In this document: positions 35,238 through 44,195 of the stretch, piece by piece
How the letters are laid out: each line of letters opens with the position of its first letter
Position numbering within the stretch: position 1 is the stretch's first letter
Origin: Rhodocyclaceae bacterium
GTDB lineage: Bacteria; Pseudomonadota; Gammaproteobacteria; Burkholderiales; Rhodocyclaceae
Direction: 5' to 3'
Length of the DNA: 55,538 nt
NCBI GenBank assembly: GCA_013388985.1
Contig: JACAEF010000033.1
Location: 1 to 55,538, forward strand
The notes under the pieces: model-generated
Databases searched by the model: none
What the model was told of the DNA's origin: nothing
The model's input: only the letters and a program-made list of their open reading frames with translations
Made by a program: the position numbers and the translations under genes

Positions 35238-36862
35238 GATTGGCTGACCCGGGGATCGATGACGGCTTCGATGAGGCAGCCACGCGGCAGCGGCGCGAGC
35301 GCGGCGGCGAGGGTGTCGAGAGAATCGGCACGCCGATGGCAAAGGCCGAAGGCCGTCGCGAGCGCGGCGAAATCCTGCCGTTGCGGGGCCGTCCAGCCGC
35401 GCGCGAGCAATTCCGGCGGCAGGGCCCGGGCGATGGGCAAATGGTCGAAGATGCCGCCGCCGCCGTTGTCGAGCACGACGACGGTCACGCCGTGACGGGC
35501 GCACAGCGCGAGGCTCGTCGCATCGTGCAGCAGCGTCTGGTCGCCGACCAGCGCGACGGTGTCGGCGCCGGTGGCAGCCGCGATGCCGGCCGTGGTGGCG
35601 AGATTGCCGTCGATGCCCGAGGCGCCGCGGTTGCCGTGGAGCGTGAGGGGAGTATCCCCCATGCCGCCGAAGGCGTCGACGGCGCGGATCGCCAGCGAAT
35701 TGCCGACGAAGCAGTGCGCGCCGGCCGGCAACGCGGCGAGCAGGAGACGCGCGACGCTGCCTTCGAAGAAGGTGTTTGCCGCCAGGGCGGCGCATGCCTC
35801 GGCTTGTCGCCATCGGGCGCAATAGTCGGTCTTGGCGGGACGGCACGCAGCAGCCAGCGCCTGGACGACGGCGAGCGGATCGCCGCGCAGCAAGGTGACC
35901 GAACGCCAGAGCGGATCGGGCCATTCGCCTGGCGCGGCGACGAGGAGATGTTCGGCCGCCGCGAGCTCCGCCAGCCAGCGCTCGATTGAGCGCGAGACGG
36001 GAAAGCGGCCGAAGCGCAGCACCCAGGCGGGGGACGGCAGCTCGGACTGACGCAGGAGGCGCGCGGCGTGGCTGATGAAGCGCGACTTGTCGTGCGGGCC
36101 GAAGCGCAGGTTGGAGAGCGCCTCGGCGATGACGGGGGCATCGAGGACGGCGGCCAGCCGCGCGATGGCCTCGGCAAAGCCCGCCGGGTAATCGGCCGCG
36201 CCGCAGACGATCACGCCGGAGCGGCCGGAGAGGCGGGCGGCGACGGCATCGAGGTCTTCCGGCGCGGCTGCCGCGCCGGGGTGGATCGCAATCGGCGCCG
36301 GCAGGGGCGGTGGGGCCGGTAGCGCTTCCGGCAGCAGCGGCTCGCGAAACGGCACGTTCGCATGCACCGGGCCGGGCGTGGGGTGAAGCGTCGTCTCGAC
36401 GAGCCGCGCCGCGAGCGCGGTTAAGAAGCGCCCGAGCCCATCTTCCGGCAGCGGCAGCGCCTGGAAGGCGCGCACGTGATCGCCATAGAGCTTCGTCTGC
36501 TCGATGGTCTGGTTCGCGCCCCAGCCGAGCAGCTCGGGCGGACGGTCGGCGGTGAGGGCGATCAGCGGCACGCAGGCGAGATTCGCCTCGACGACCGCCG
36601 GGAAGAGATTCGCCGCCGCCGTGCCCGAGGTGGTCAGCACCAATGCCGGCCGTCGCGTGGCCTTGCCGATCCCGAGCGCGAAGAAGCCCGCGGCGCGCTC
36701 GTCGTTGATCACATGACATTCGATTTCCGGCCGGCGCAGGCAGGCCGTGATCAGCGGCGCCGAGCGCGCGCCCGGTGCGAGCACGGCATGGCGCACGCCG
36801 GCGGCGGCAAAGGCGGCCACCAGCGCGTCAGCCCAGACGAGATTGCGCTCGCCGGTGTTCAT
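35222..36862 (-). CDS. menD: SEPHCHC synthase, menaquinone biosynthesis
   Basis: A 546-residue thiamine-diphosphate enzyme joining isochorismate and 2-oxoglutarate in menaquinone synthesis. Conserved elements are VLAPGARSAPL at the N-terminus, NDERAAGFFALGIGKAT (catalytic Glu region), LTADRPPELLGWGANQTIEQ, FVGNSLAIRAVD, and the ThDP-binding VALVGDQTLLHDATSL with VVLDNGGGGIF. The start overlaps the menF stop (ATGA). A diverged dispersed repeat may lie at 35822-35846. Confidence 0.95.
   Translation of the reverse strand: MNTGERNLVWADALVAAFAAAGVRHAVLAPGARSAPLITACLRRPEIECHVINDERAAGFFALGIGKATRRPALVLTTSGTAAANLFPAVVEANLACVPLIALTADRPPELLGWGANQTIEQTKLYGDHVRAFQALPLPEDGLGRFLTALAARLVETTLHPTPGPVHANVPFREPLLPEALPAPPPLPAPIAIHPGAAAAPEDLDAVAARLSGRSGVIVCGAADYPAGFAEAIARLAAVLDAPVIAEALSNLRFGPHDKSRFISHAARLLRQSELPSPAWVLRFGRFPVSRSIERWLAELAAAEHLLVAAPGEWPDPLWRSVTLLRGDPLAVVQALAAACRPAKTDYCARWRQAEACAALAANTFFEGSVARLLLAALPAGAHCFVGNSLAIRAVDAFGGMGDTPLTLHGNRGASGIDGNLATTAGIAAATGADTVALVGDQTLLHDATSLALCARHGVTVVVLDNGGGGIFDHLPIARALPPELLARGWTAPQRQDFAALATAFGLCHRRADSLDTLAAALAPLPRGCLIEAVIDPRVSQSCFSS
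35822..35846 (-). repeat. Possible diverged dispersed repeat, copy 16 (in menD)
   Basis: GTGCCGT, CCCG, CCAAGACCGA, CTAT on the minus strand. It matches the consensus in the flanks, but two core bases differ, and it is read in a third frame (CRPAKTDY). It may be coincidental. Confidence 0.35.
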
Positions 36863-38184
36863 GCGGCAGCCTGCTCTTGCTGGCTGGCGAGGAGGGCTGC
36901 GCGCATCGCGGCGAGCTTGGCTTCCGTCTCGGCGAGTTCCTGGGCCGGGTCGGAGCCGGCGACGAAACCGGCGCCGGCGTAGAGCGTGATGCGTTCGCCT
37001 TCGATCAGCCCGCAGCGCAGGCAGACGGCGATGTCGGCATCGCCCGCTGCGTCGAGCCAGCCGAAGCCGCCAGTGTACCAGGCGCCGCGCGTATCGTGGT
37101 GATGCGCGAGCCAGTCGAGCGCGGCCGGCGTCGGCGCGCCCCCCACCGCGGGCGTCGGGTGCAGGCGGGCGATCAGCTCGAAGGCGCCGAGGCCGGGCGG
37201 GCGGCGGGCGAGGAGGCGGCGGCGCAGGTGGCTCAAGCCTTCGAGCTCCATGATCTCAGGCGTGGGGGGCAGGACGACGTCTTGGCAATGCTCGCCCAGC
37301 GCCTGCGCGATCGCGTGGACGACCAGATCGTGTTCGCGCCGGTTCTTGTCGTCGCCGAGCGCGCGCGCGGCGCTCTGCCATGCAGTGCCGGCGAGCGCGT
37401 CGACGGCGACCCGGCTGCCTTCGAGCGCGAGCAGGGTCTCCGGCGAGGCGCCGACGAAGCTCCATCCGCTGCCGCCGACGGCGAAGGTCGCGCAGGCGGG
37501 GTGGTGGCGCGCGAGGGTGTCGAGCAGAGGGGCGGCGGGGGGCGCCAGCCGTCCGCTGAATTGCAGGCTGCGCGTGAGCACCAGCTTGTCGGCGCGGCCC
37601 GCGGCGATCGCCGCGAGCGCCCCGCGGCCGCGGGCGAGGAAGGCTTGTTCGGCCAGCTGCGCCGGGCGGGCGACGAGACGAGCTCTGGGCAGAGTGACGC
37701 ACTGGCCGGGCTGCGGCCGGCACAGCTCGTTCCACAGGGCCTGCCAGCGCGCAGGCGCGGCGTGCGCGCGTTCGGCGGCGCAGCTCAGGGTGAGGCTGAC
37801 CCGTCCGGCCGTTTCGCCGAGCAGCAGTTCCGGCACCCAGAGGCGGGCGTTGGGCAAGGGGGCGCCGCCTTCCGGCGCGAAGGCGAAGCCGGCGAAGGCG
37901 CGCGGCGGTGCGCCGGTGTAACGCCAGCCGGCCAGCAGGCCGCGCTGGGCCGCGGCGAGTGCGGCGAAACGTCCCTCGCCGGCGCTGGTGGCGGCGAGCG
38001 CGATGCCGGCACCGGCGAGGCGCAACCCCTGATCGGGGCGCTGCCAGAAACACCAGTCGCCGGCGGCCTCGGGCGCGACGGCCGGCCAGCGGGGCTACGG
38101 CACGCTCAGGGAGACGAGCCGCGCGGCCGGCCCCTTGGCCACGAGTTCGGCGAGCGCCGTCGCGATGCCTTGCCAGTCGATCAT
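36859..38184 (-). pseudogene. menF: Isochorismate synthase with in-frame amber codon at position 30
   Basis: Chorismate-binding enzyme that makes isochorismate for menaquinone. The body is intact: KLVLTRSLQFSG, DDKNRREHDLVVHAIAQAL, ELEGLSHLRRRLL, LHPTPAVGGAPTPAALDWL and RGAWYTGGFGWLD. The natural start is ATG 38184, overlapping the menE stop (ATGA) and giving MIDWQGIATALAELVAKGPA. After SLSVP the frame meets TAG (38095-38097) and then continues as PRWPAVAPEAAGDWCFWQR, a normal MenF N-terminal region. A downstream TTG (38025) could restart translation but would lose the WCFWQRPDQG strand. Whether the TAG is a real mutation, a polymorphism or a sequence error cannot be told here. Confidence 0.75.
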
Positions 38185-39455
38185 GGCCACAGGCTCCGCA
38201 GCGCGCGGCGGTCGAGCTTGCCGGAAGCCAGCCGCGGCAGGCGGGAGACTCGCAGCAGGCGGCGCGGCCGGCGCGGCGAGGGCAGCGTGGCGCGGCACCA
38301 GGCCTCGACCGCCGCTTCGTCCGCTTCGCCCTCGTAGGCGCAGGCGATCAGATCGCCCCAGACCGGATCGGGCAGCCCCGTCACGCCGGCTTGATGCACG
38401 CCGGGGCAGGCGGCGAGGCGGGCTTCGACTTCGAGCGGATGCACATTCACGCCGCCGGAGATCAGCATCTCGTCGGCGCGGCCGTGGATCGATACCCGGC
38501 CGTCCGCTGTGATCATGGCCAGATCGCGGGTGGCGAGCCATTCGCCCGCCTCCGCTTCGCCGAGATAGCCGTCCATCCGTGCCGGCGACGAGACTTCGAG
38601 CGTGCCGTCATCGGCAAGGCGCACCTTGACGCCGGGCAGCGGCCGGCCATCGACCAGCAGCGTCGCGCAGGTCTCGGTCATGCCGTAGGAGAGCCGGATC
38701 GGCCAGCCGGCCGCGCGGGCCTTCTCTTCCAGCGCCGGGGCGAGCGCCGCGCCGCCGACGAGTGCGCAGCGCAATGCGGCTGGGGGATTCGCCCGCAGGG
38801 CGCACGCAGTCTCCCCGTCCGCGAGGGCGGGGCTGGGGGTGGGCGGGCCGAAACTCGGCGCTGGCGATACGGCACCCTCGAGGAGCTTCGCCAGCATCGC
38901 CGGCACCAGCGAGATATGGGTGATGCGCCGGTCGACGAGTGTGCGCGCCACGGTCTCGACATCGAAGCCATCATGCACCACCGCGGTCGCGCCCGCCCGT
39001 AAGGTGCGAAAGAGGTTCGTCGCGCCGCCGACGAAATGGAGCGGCAGGCAGGCGAGCCAGGCATCGCCGGGACGCAGATCGAGCCCGCGCGCGCCGATGC
39101 GCGCCGCAGCCGCCACGGCGCGCCAAGTCAGGCGCACGCCTTTGGGCGCGCCGGTCGAGCCGGAGGTGGTGACGATCAGCGCAAGCTGCGGCGAAGCGGC
39201 CCGCCGTGCCTGAGCGACGAGCGCTTCCCGCGTTTCGGGTGTCAGCCCGGGAGGTAGCAGCAATGCGGTCCCACCGCCCAGCGCGCAGTCGATGAGGCCG
39301 AGCGCGAGCGTCTGCGCATCGCCTTCGAGCACCTGCAGACCGGAGCGCCCTCGTCGCGTGATCAGATCGCCAAAGCACAACGCCCTGCCATCGGGCAGGA
39401 CGAGCGCGGGCTGCGCAGGATCGGCGCGCGAGAGCCAATGGCGGATGATCTGCAT
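38181..39455 (-). CDS. menE: o-Succinylbenzoate-CoA ligase
   Basis: A 424-residue acyl-CoA synthetase of menaquinone synthesis. The AMP-binding motif is IVTTSGSTGAPKGVRLTW; LSYGMTETCA, ISGGVNVHPLEVEARLA and the C-terminal LPRLASGKLDRRAL (catalytic Lys) are present. Between LAKLLEG and LRCALVGGAAL is an insert of about 34 residues, Pro/Ala-rich, that begins with a dispersed-repeat copy (AVSPAPSF); most MenE proteins are shorter there. It is the first gene of the minus-strand operon menE-menF-menD-nosD-cytochrome-norEF. Confidence 0.93.
   Translation of the reverse strand: MQIIRHWLSRADPAQPALVLPDGRALCFGDLITRRGRSGLQVLEGDAQTLALGLIDCALGGGTALLLPPGLTPETREALVAQARRAASPQLALIVTTSGSTGAPKGVRLTWRAVAAAARIGARGLDLRPGDAWLACLPLHFVGGATNLFRTLRAGATAVVHDGFDVETVARTLVDRRITHISLVPAMLAKLLEGAVSPAPSFGPPTPSPALADGETACALRANPPAALRCALVGGAALAPALEEKARAAGWPIRLSYGMTETCATLLVDGRPLPGVKVRLADDGTLEVSSPARMDGYLGEAEAGEWLATRDLAMITADGRVSIHGRADEMLISGGVNVHPLEVEARLAACPGVHQAGVTGLPDPVWGDLIACAYEGEADEAAVEAWCRATLPSPRRPRRLLRVSRLPRLASGKLDRRALRSLWP
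38851..38875 (-). repeat. Dispersed 25-bp repeat, copy 13 (in menE)
   Basis: GTGCCGT, ATCG, CCAGCGCCGA, GTTT on the minus strand, read in menE as AVSPAPSF at the start of an extra surface loop. Confidence 0.82.
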
Positions 39456-39567
39456 GACGCGAATTCTATGCAGCTTGCCCTGGCGTGCCCATGAGCCAGA
39501 TCAAGGCGCCGCTCGCCGGCCGGGGTGCTATGGTAAAAAAAACATACCTGTGTAGGGGGGGACGGAC
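39456..39567. promoter_or_regulatory. menE / PhnD-like divergent promoter region
   Basis: This 112-bp divergent region holds TATGGT (39530-39535) followed by an A8 run, a plausible -10 for the plus-strand gene, and a G7 tract that includes its ribosome-binding site. A half match to an FNR box (ATCAA at 39500-39504) is too weak to call. Confidence 0.4.
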
Positions 39568-40413
39568 GTGAAAAGCTTGCTCTGGTTTTTTTCAGCCTTC
39601 TTGCTGGCCTTCGGCGCGCGGGCCTGGGAAGCCGGCGGTCCCTATCCCTTCGGCGTGCTCAATCATCGCTCGCTCACTTTCACCGCCGAATACTGGAATC
39701 CGATCCTCGCCTGGGTCTCCGAGCGCGCCGGCGTCAGGCTTGAACTACGCGTGGCGCGCACGGCCAACGAAACCACCGACATGGCCACGCGCGGCGAGCT
39801 GGCCTTCGTCTATACGAACCACTTCTTTACCCCGGAGCGGGCCAAGCTCGGCTTCACCGTGCTCGCCCGCCAGGAAGGCGAGGGGATCCGCGGTCAGGTC
39901 GTCGTCCGCGAAGACAGCCCGGCCCGTCAGCTGAGCGATCTGGCCGGCCAGAAAGTCGCCTTTGCCAATCCTTACGGCTTCACCGGCTACTTCGTGCCCT
40001 ATGACGCGCTGCTCAAGGCCGGGGTGAAGGTCGAGCCGGTCTTCGCCGGTACCCAGGAAGCGGCGATGGGGCAGTTGAAGTTTGCTCAGGCCGCGGCCGC
40101 CGGCGTCAATAGCCAGGTGATGGCCGACTATGCCAGACGCGAGCACTTCGCCTATCGCGTGCTCTGGGAGTCGATGCCTTATTTCGATCTGGCGGTGATG
40201 GCGCACCCGAAGGTGCCGGCGGCCGATCGCGAGGCGGTGCGGCGCGCCTTCCTCGCGCTGCGCGAAGAGGAAAATGGCCGCGCGGTGCTGGCCGATGCTG
40301 CACGCAAGCTGGGACTGGAGCGTCCGCGCGGCTTCGTCGCCGCGCAAGATGCCGATTACGAGAACTACCGGCGCTTCTTCCGCGAGACCCGGGTGCCGCT
40401 CGCCGGACAATGA
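39568..40413 (+). CDS. PhnD-like periplasmic binding protein
   Basis: A 281-residue exported protein of the phosphate/phosphonate-type substrate-binding family (PhnD-like). It starts with GTG preceded by a G-rich ribosome-binding site, with a signal peptide (LLWFFSAFLLAFGARAW). Family segments are PFGVLNHRSLTFTAEYWNPIL, ELAFVYTNHFF, DLAGQKVAFANPYGFTGYFVP and FDLAVMAHPKVP. No ABC permease or ATPase follows. Instead it overlaps the GGDEF/EAL gene by four bases, so it more likely acts as a ligand sensor for that membrane protein than as a transporter component. Confidence 0.87.
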   Translation: MKSLLWFFSAFLLAFGARAWEAGGPYPFGVLNHRSLTFTAEYWNPILAWVSERAGVRLELRVARTANETTDMATRGELAFVYTNHFFTPERAKLGFTVLARQEGEGIRGQVVVREDSPARQLSDLAGQKVAFANPYGFTGYFVPYDALLKAGVKVEPVFAGTQEAAMGQLKFAQAAAAGVNSQVMADYARREHFAYRVLWESMPYFDLAVMAHPKVPAADREAVRRAFLALREEENGRAVLADAARKLGLERPRGFVAAQDADYENYRRFFRETRVPLAGQ

Positions 40414-42791
40414 ACCTGATCGCCCACCTGTCGCTCCGCAGCCGGCTGCTGCTCGCGCTGGCCGGTACCGGGCTGCTGCTGTTCCTGGTGGGGGGCGGCG
40501 TGATGGTGCGGATCGCGCAGGGCATCGGCAACGAGGTGCTCGCCCAGACGGCGGCGCGCGAAGCGCGGCTGCTCGCCGTCACTTTCGTCGAGCCCTTGAT
40601 CCTGCGGGACTATACGACGGTCGAGCAGCTGATGCGTCATGAGGTCGAAAACGCCGAGGCCAGCGTGGTGCGCCTTTCCGGCGATGGCGTGAGCATCGAG
40701 GCGAGCGATCGGCCGGCTTCTTTGCAGCGGCCGGCCTGGTTCGCCCGTCTGCTGCAGCTTTCGCCCGCGCACGCCGAGGAGAGGATCGTCGTCGGCGGCC
40801 GCGATTATGGCGGCCTGACCGTGATCATCGAGCCGGGTTTCGTCGAGGACCGCCTCTGGCGTCTGCTCGGGTTGGGCATGACGATCGCAGGCAGCGCGAT
40901 GATCCTGCTCGCGCTGGCGATGCATTTCATCCTGCGCGCCAACTTCACCGGTCTCGAAGCGATACGCGCCTCCAGCCGCCGCGCAGCAGGCAACCTGACC
41001 GAACGCATCGAGCTGCCCACCCATGCGCCGCCGGAGCTCGTCGAGACCACCCGGGTGCTCAACCATGCGCGCGATCTGCTGCAGGGGAAGATGGATGAAC
41101 TGGCCACCGAGAAGGAGCGCTGGCGCATCACGCTGTCCTCGATCGGCGATGGCGTCGTCGTCACCGATGCCGACGGCGACGTGGCCTTCATGAACCCCGT
41201 CGCAGAGCGGCTGACCGGCTGGCCGCTCGCTGAGGCGCAGGGCAAGCCGATCGAAGCCGTGATGCCGCTCATCCACGAGGAGACGCGCGCGCCGCAGCCC
41301 AACCCGGCGCGGCTGGCCTTGCGCACCGGCAAGCCCCAGGCGATGGCCAACCATACGCTGCTGCTCGCGCGCGACGGCCGCGAGCTGCCGGTGCATGATT
41401 CGGCGGCCATCGTGCCGTCGGTCGCCCACGACACGCCGGGTGAACTCTGCGGTGCCGTGCTGGTGTTCCGCGACGACTCCGAACGGCGCGCCTTGCTCAA
41501 GGAACTGCGCATGATGGCCTTCCACGATCCGCTCACCGGCCTGCCCAACCGCCGCGCCCTCGAAGGCCGCATCGAGCGGGCATTGCGTCAGGTGGGCATC
41601 GAGGGGCGCAGCCATGTGTTCTGCTACATCGATCTCGACCAGTTCAAGCTGGTCAATGACACCTGCGGCCATGCGGCGGGTGATGCGCTGCTGGTCGAAA
41701 TCGTCGAGCTGATGCGGGCGGCGGTGCCGGCGCCGGCTGCGGGCGGAGGCGAACGCAGCCTGCTGGCGCGCATCGGCGGCGACGAATTCGGCCTGCTGCT
41801 CTTCGATTGCCCGCTCGATGAAGGCGTGGCGACGGCCGAACGCCTCGTCGGCCTGATCACCGCCCATGTTTTCCGCTACGAGGCGCGGCAATTCCACATC
41901 GGCGCCAGCGTCGGCATCACGCTGCTCGAGCCCGGCATGAGCACGGGCGAAGTGCTCGGCCGCGCCGACACCGCCTGCTATCACGCCAAGGATCAGGGAC
42001 GCGGCCGGGTCGAGGTGCATAGTCCCGCCCATGCCGGCATCCGCGCGCTCGACGAGGAGATGCAATGGGTGGCGCGTTTCGACGAGTCCGTCGCCGCGCA
42101 TCGTTTCCGCCTCTATCGCCAGCGCATCGCACCGCTTACCGCGCAAGACGGCGCCATGCATTATGAAATCCTGCTGCGCGTGCTCGATGCCGAAGAGGTC
42201 ATGGGTCCGCCGGGACGGGTGCTCTCCGCGCTCGAGCGCTTCGGCTATGCGCATCTGCTCGACCGCTGGGTGCTGGACACGCTGCTCGATCATCTCGCCC
42301 GCCATCCGGAGGATCGGGCGAGCTATGCGATCAACCTCTCGGGCGGCACCCTGTCGCAGGCGGATTTCCTCGCCCATGTCCAGGAACGCCTGACGGCCTC
42401 CGGAATCGAGCCGGCGCGGCTGCTGTTCGAGATCACCGAGACGGCGGCGATCCATCATCTGGCCGAGGCCCAGCGCTTCATCACCACGATGCGGCGCTTG
42501 GGCTGCCGCTTCTGCCTCGACGATTTCGGCTCCGGTCTTTCCTCCTTCGCCTATCTGAAGCAACTGCCGGTCTCCATGCTCAAGATCGACGGCGCATTCG
42601 TGCGCGCCGTGCATGAAGAATCGACCGATTTCGTGATCGTCAATGCGATCGCGCAGATCGGCCGCGATCTGTCGCTCGACGTCGTCGCCGAGTGGGTCGA
42701 GAACCGGGAGATCTTCGACAAGCTCGCCGAAATCGGCATCGGCTTTGCGCAGGGGTATTTCATCCACCGGCCCGAACCGCTGCCGGAGTGA
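40410..42791 (+). CDS. Membrane sensor GGDEF-EAL protein with PAS domain
   Basis: A 793-residue c-di-GMP protein. Two transmembrane segments (LLLALAGTGLLLFLVGGGVMV and MTIAGSAMILLALAMHFIL) flank a periplasmic domain. HAMP, a PAS domain (about 240-350), GGDEF (about 370-530) and EAL (about 545-790) follow. The cyclase motif GGDEFG is intact. In the EAL domain the signature reads YEILLRV (EIL instead of EAL) and AEWVEN replaces the usual AEGVE, while the metal-site residues in NLSGG, FEITETA, DDFGSG and LKIDGAFV are kept. Activity of the phosphodiesterase half is uncertain. The upstream PhnD-like protein is the probable signal receptor. Confidence 0.93.
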   Translation: MNLIAHLSLRSRLLLALAGTGLLLFLVGGGVMVRIAQGIGNEVLAQTAAREARLLAVTFVEPLILRDYTTVEQLMRHEVENAEASVVRLSGDGVSIEASDRPASLQRPAWFARLLQLSPAHAEERIVVGGRDYGGLTVIIEPGFVEDRLWRLLGLGMTIAGSAMILLALAMHFILRANFTGLEAIRASSRRAAGNLTERIELPTHAPPELVETTRVLNHARDLLQGKMDELATEKERWRITLSSIGDGVVVTDADGDVAFMNPVAERLTGWPLAEAQGKPIEAVMPLIHEETRAPQPNPARLALRTGKPQAMANHTLLLARDGRELPVHDSAAIVPSVAHDTPGELCGAVLVFRDDSERRALLKELRMMAFHDPLTGLPNRRALEGRIERALRQVGIEGRSHVFCYIDLDQFKLVNDTCGHAAGDALLVEIVELMRAAVPAPAAGGGERSLLARIGGDEFGLLLFDCPLDEGVATAERLVGLITAHVFRYEARQFHIGASVGITLLEPGMSTGEVLGRADTACYHAKDQGRGRVEVHSPAHAGIRALDEEMQWVARFDESVAAHRFRLYRQRIAPLTAQDGAMHYEILLRVLDAEEVMGPPGRVLSALERFGYAHLLDRWVLDTLLDHLARHPEDRASYAINLSGGTLSQADFLAHVQERLTASGIEPARLLFEITETAAIHHLAEAQRFITTMRRLGCRFCLDDFGSGLSSFAYLKQLPVSMLKIDGAFVRAVHEESTDFVIVNAIAQIGRDLSLDVVAEWVENREIFDKLAEIGIGFAQGYFIHRPEPLPE

Positions 42792-43827
42792 CCCCGAGCC
42801 CCGCGGTTGCGGGCAGACGCAACATTCCTTTTTCGATGATGGGCGGCGTGACAACATCCGCCGCGAGCCACGTGCTCGTGGCGAGCCCGTGCGCGAAGCC
42901 GGGGGCGATCGCCGCCGCCAGATGCGCGGCGGCCGCAACGCCGACCGCCGAATCGACGACCGAGGTGAGCACGACCTCGAGGCCGGCCTGCCGCGCGGCG
43001 CGGGCGATCGCCGTGGTCGCGGCGAGGCCACCCAGCCGCGCGGGTTTCAGCACCAGCCGGCGCACGGCGCGGCTCGCGATGACGGCGTCGATGCCAAACT
43101 GCGGCAGCGATTCGTCGAGAGCGAGGGAGAAGGGCAGCGCCGCCTGCAAGGCGGCGAGCTTTTCCAGCGTCGGCGCGGCGAGCGGTTCTTCGACCGCCTC
43201 GATCGGCAGCCCGGCGATTGCCGTCAGGAAGCGCCGTGCGTCGGCCTCGTTCCAGGCGCGATTCGCGTCGAGCCGTAGCCACAGTGACGGTTCGAGCGCG
43301 GCGAGGCGGGCGATCTCCTCCTCGACCGGCGCGAGACCGACCTTGATCTTGCCGACCCGGAAACCGGCTGCCGCCGCCGCGGCGAGCCGTGCGGGCAAGC
43401 CGTCGTCGAGCGGTCCCAGCGCGGCATTGACCTCCACCTCCCCGCGCGTGCCGCCGAGATGACGCCACAGCGGCACGCCGGCGCGCCGCGCGGCGAGGTC
43501 GGAGCGGGCGGTCTCGATCGCCCAGCGCACCTCGGGCGGCAGGCTCTGAAAGTCGGCGGTGAAGGCGCGAGCAGCGGAGGGGGACCCGCCGCAGGCGGGG
43601 GCGTAGCGGCCGCGAGCGCCGCCGGGACGGCACGCCCAGGCGTCGAGCGCGGCGAGCACGGTTTCGGCATTGCCCCCGCTGGGCAAGGGTGCGCAATCTC
43701 CCCAACCTTCAGCGCCGTCCGTATCGATCAGGTGCAGCAAGCCCCCCCGGCGCTCGGTCAGGGTCGCGCGCGCGGCCACCCAGGGGCGCGCAAGCGGCAA
43801 GCGGTAGGGAATGACCTCGGCCCGCAT
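42760..43827 (-). CDS. menC: o-Succinylbenzoate synthase
   Basis: A 355-residue enolase-superfamily enzyme that dehydrates SHCHC in menaquinone synthesis. The acid/base Lys lies in GKIKVGL; metal ligands are in LRLDANRAW, EAVEEPL and LALDESL; the second Lys is in LVLKPARLGG. It carries a Gly/Ala-rich insert (GRYAPACGGSPSAARAF) between the N-terminal lid and the barrel. Its 3' end overlaps the convergent GGDEF/EAL gene by 32 bp. The start shares one base with the DUF5615 stop (TGATG). Confidence 0.93.
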   Translation of the reverse strand: MRAEVIPYRLPLARPWVAARATLTERRGGLLHLIDTDGAEGWGDCAPLPSGGNAETVLAALDAWACRPGGARGRYAPACGGSPSAARAFTADFQSLPPEVRWAIETARSDLAARRAGVPLWRHLGGTRGEVEVNAALGPLDDGLPARLAAAAAAGFRVGKIKVGLAPVEEEIARLAALEPSLWLRLDANRAWNEADARRFLTAIAGLPIEAVEEPLAAPTLEKLAALQAALPFSLALDESLPQFGIDAVIASRAVRRLVLKPARLGGLAATTAIARAARQAGLEVVLTSVVDSAVGVAAAAHLAAAIAPGFAHGLATSTWLAADVVTPPIIEKGMLRLPATAGLGVTPAAVRAGG

Positions 43828-44195
43828 CAGCGAATGGGCAGGTGCTTGATGCGGATGCGGTCTTCCGTCACGGTCATCATCGCCCCGCTCGTCATGGCAG
43901 CGGCGATGCCAGGCCAGATGCGCACCAGCAGCGCGGCGAGTTCTCCGCCCTTGAGTCCCTCGATGCGCAGACGCAGCACCGACGGGGCGTTTGTCCCGCT
44001 CGTCGCCAGAAGGGCGTGAAAGTCAGCATTCAGCGTAACGACATGACGCCCGGCAGCGCGGGCGTATTCGAGAATGGCGAGATCGCTGGCCATCGACAGG
44101 CCGATTTCGGCGACATGCTCGACCGACCACGAAGCTTCCCGCAAGATTTCCGCCGCGGAGCGGGGCAGCCCCTGATCGAGCAACAGGGAGGTCAT
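43827..44195 (-). CDS. DUF5615 PIN-like toxin
   Basis: A 122-residue protein of the DUF5615 PIN-like family. It opens LLLDQGLPRSAAEILREASW and contains LAILEYARAAGRHVVTLNADFHALL, with the conserved Asp residues expected of the PIN fold. Such proteins pair with DUF433 antitoxins as VapBC-like modules and are presumed RNases. Its start overlaps the DUF433 stop (ATGA) and its stop overlaps the menC start (TGATG). Confidence 0.85.
   Translation of the reverse strand: MTSLLLDQGLPRSAAEILREASWSVEHVAEIGLSMASDLAILEYARAAGRHVVTLNADFHALLATSGTNAPSVLRLRIEGLKGGELAALLVRIWPGIAAAMTSGAMMTVTEDRIRIKHLPIR

Noticed and set aside
39491-39504. FNR-like box upstream of the PhnD-like gene
   Set aside because: Only the ATCAA half matches; the left half is ATGAG.
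43560-43640. Possible split copy of the dispersed repeat in menC
   Set aside because: GTGCCGTCCC and CACCGCCGACTTT occur about 60 bases apart, but the invariant CCAGCGCCGA core is missing, so chance similarity is more likely.
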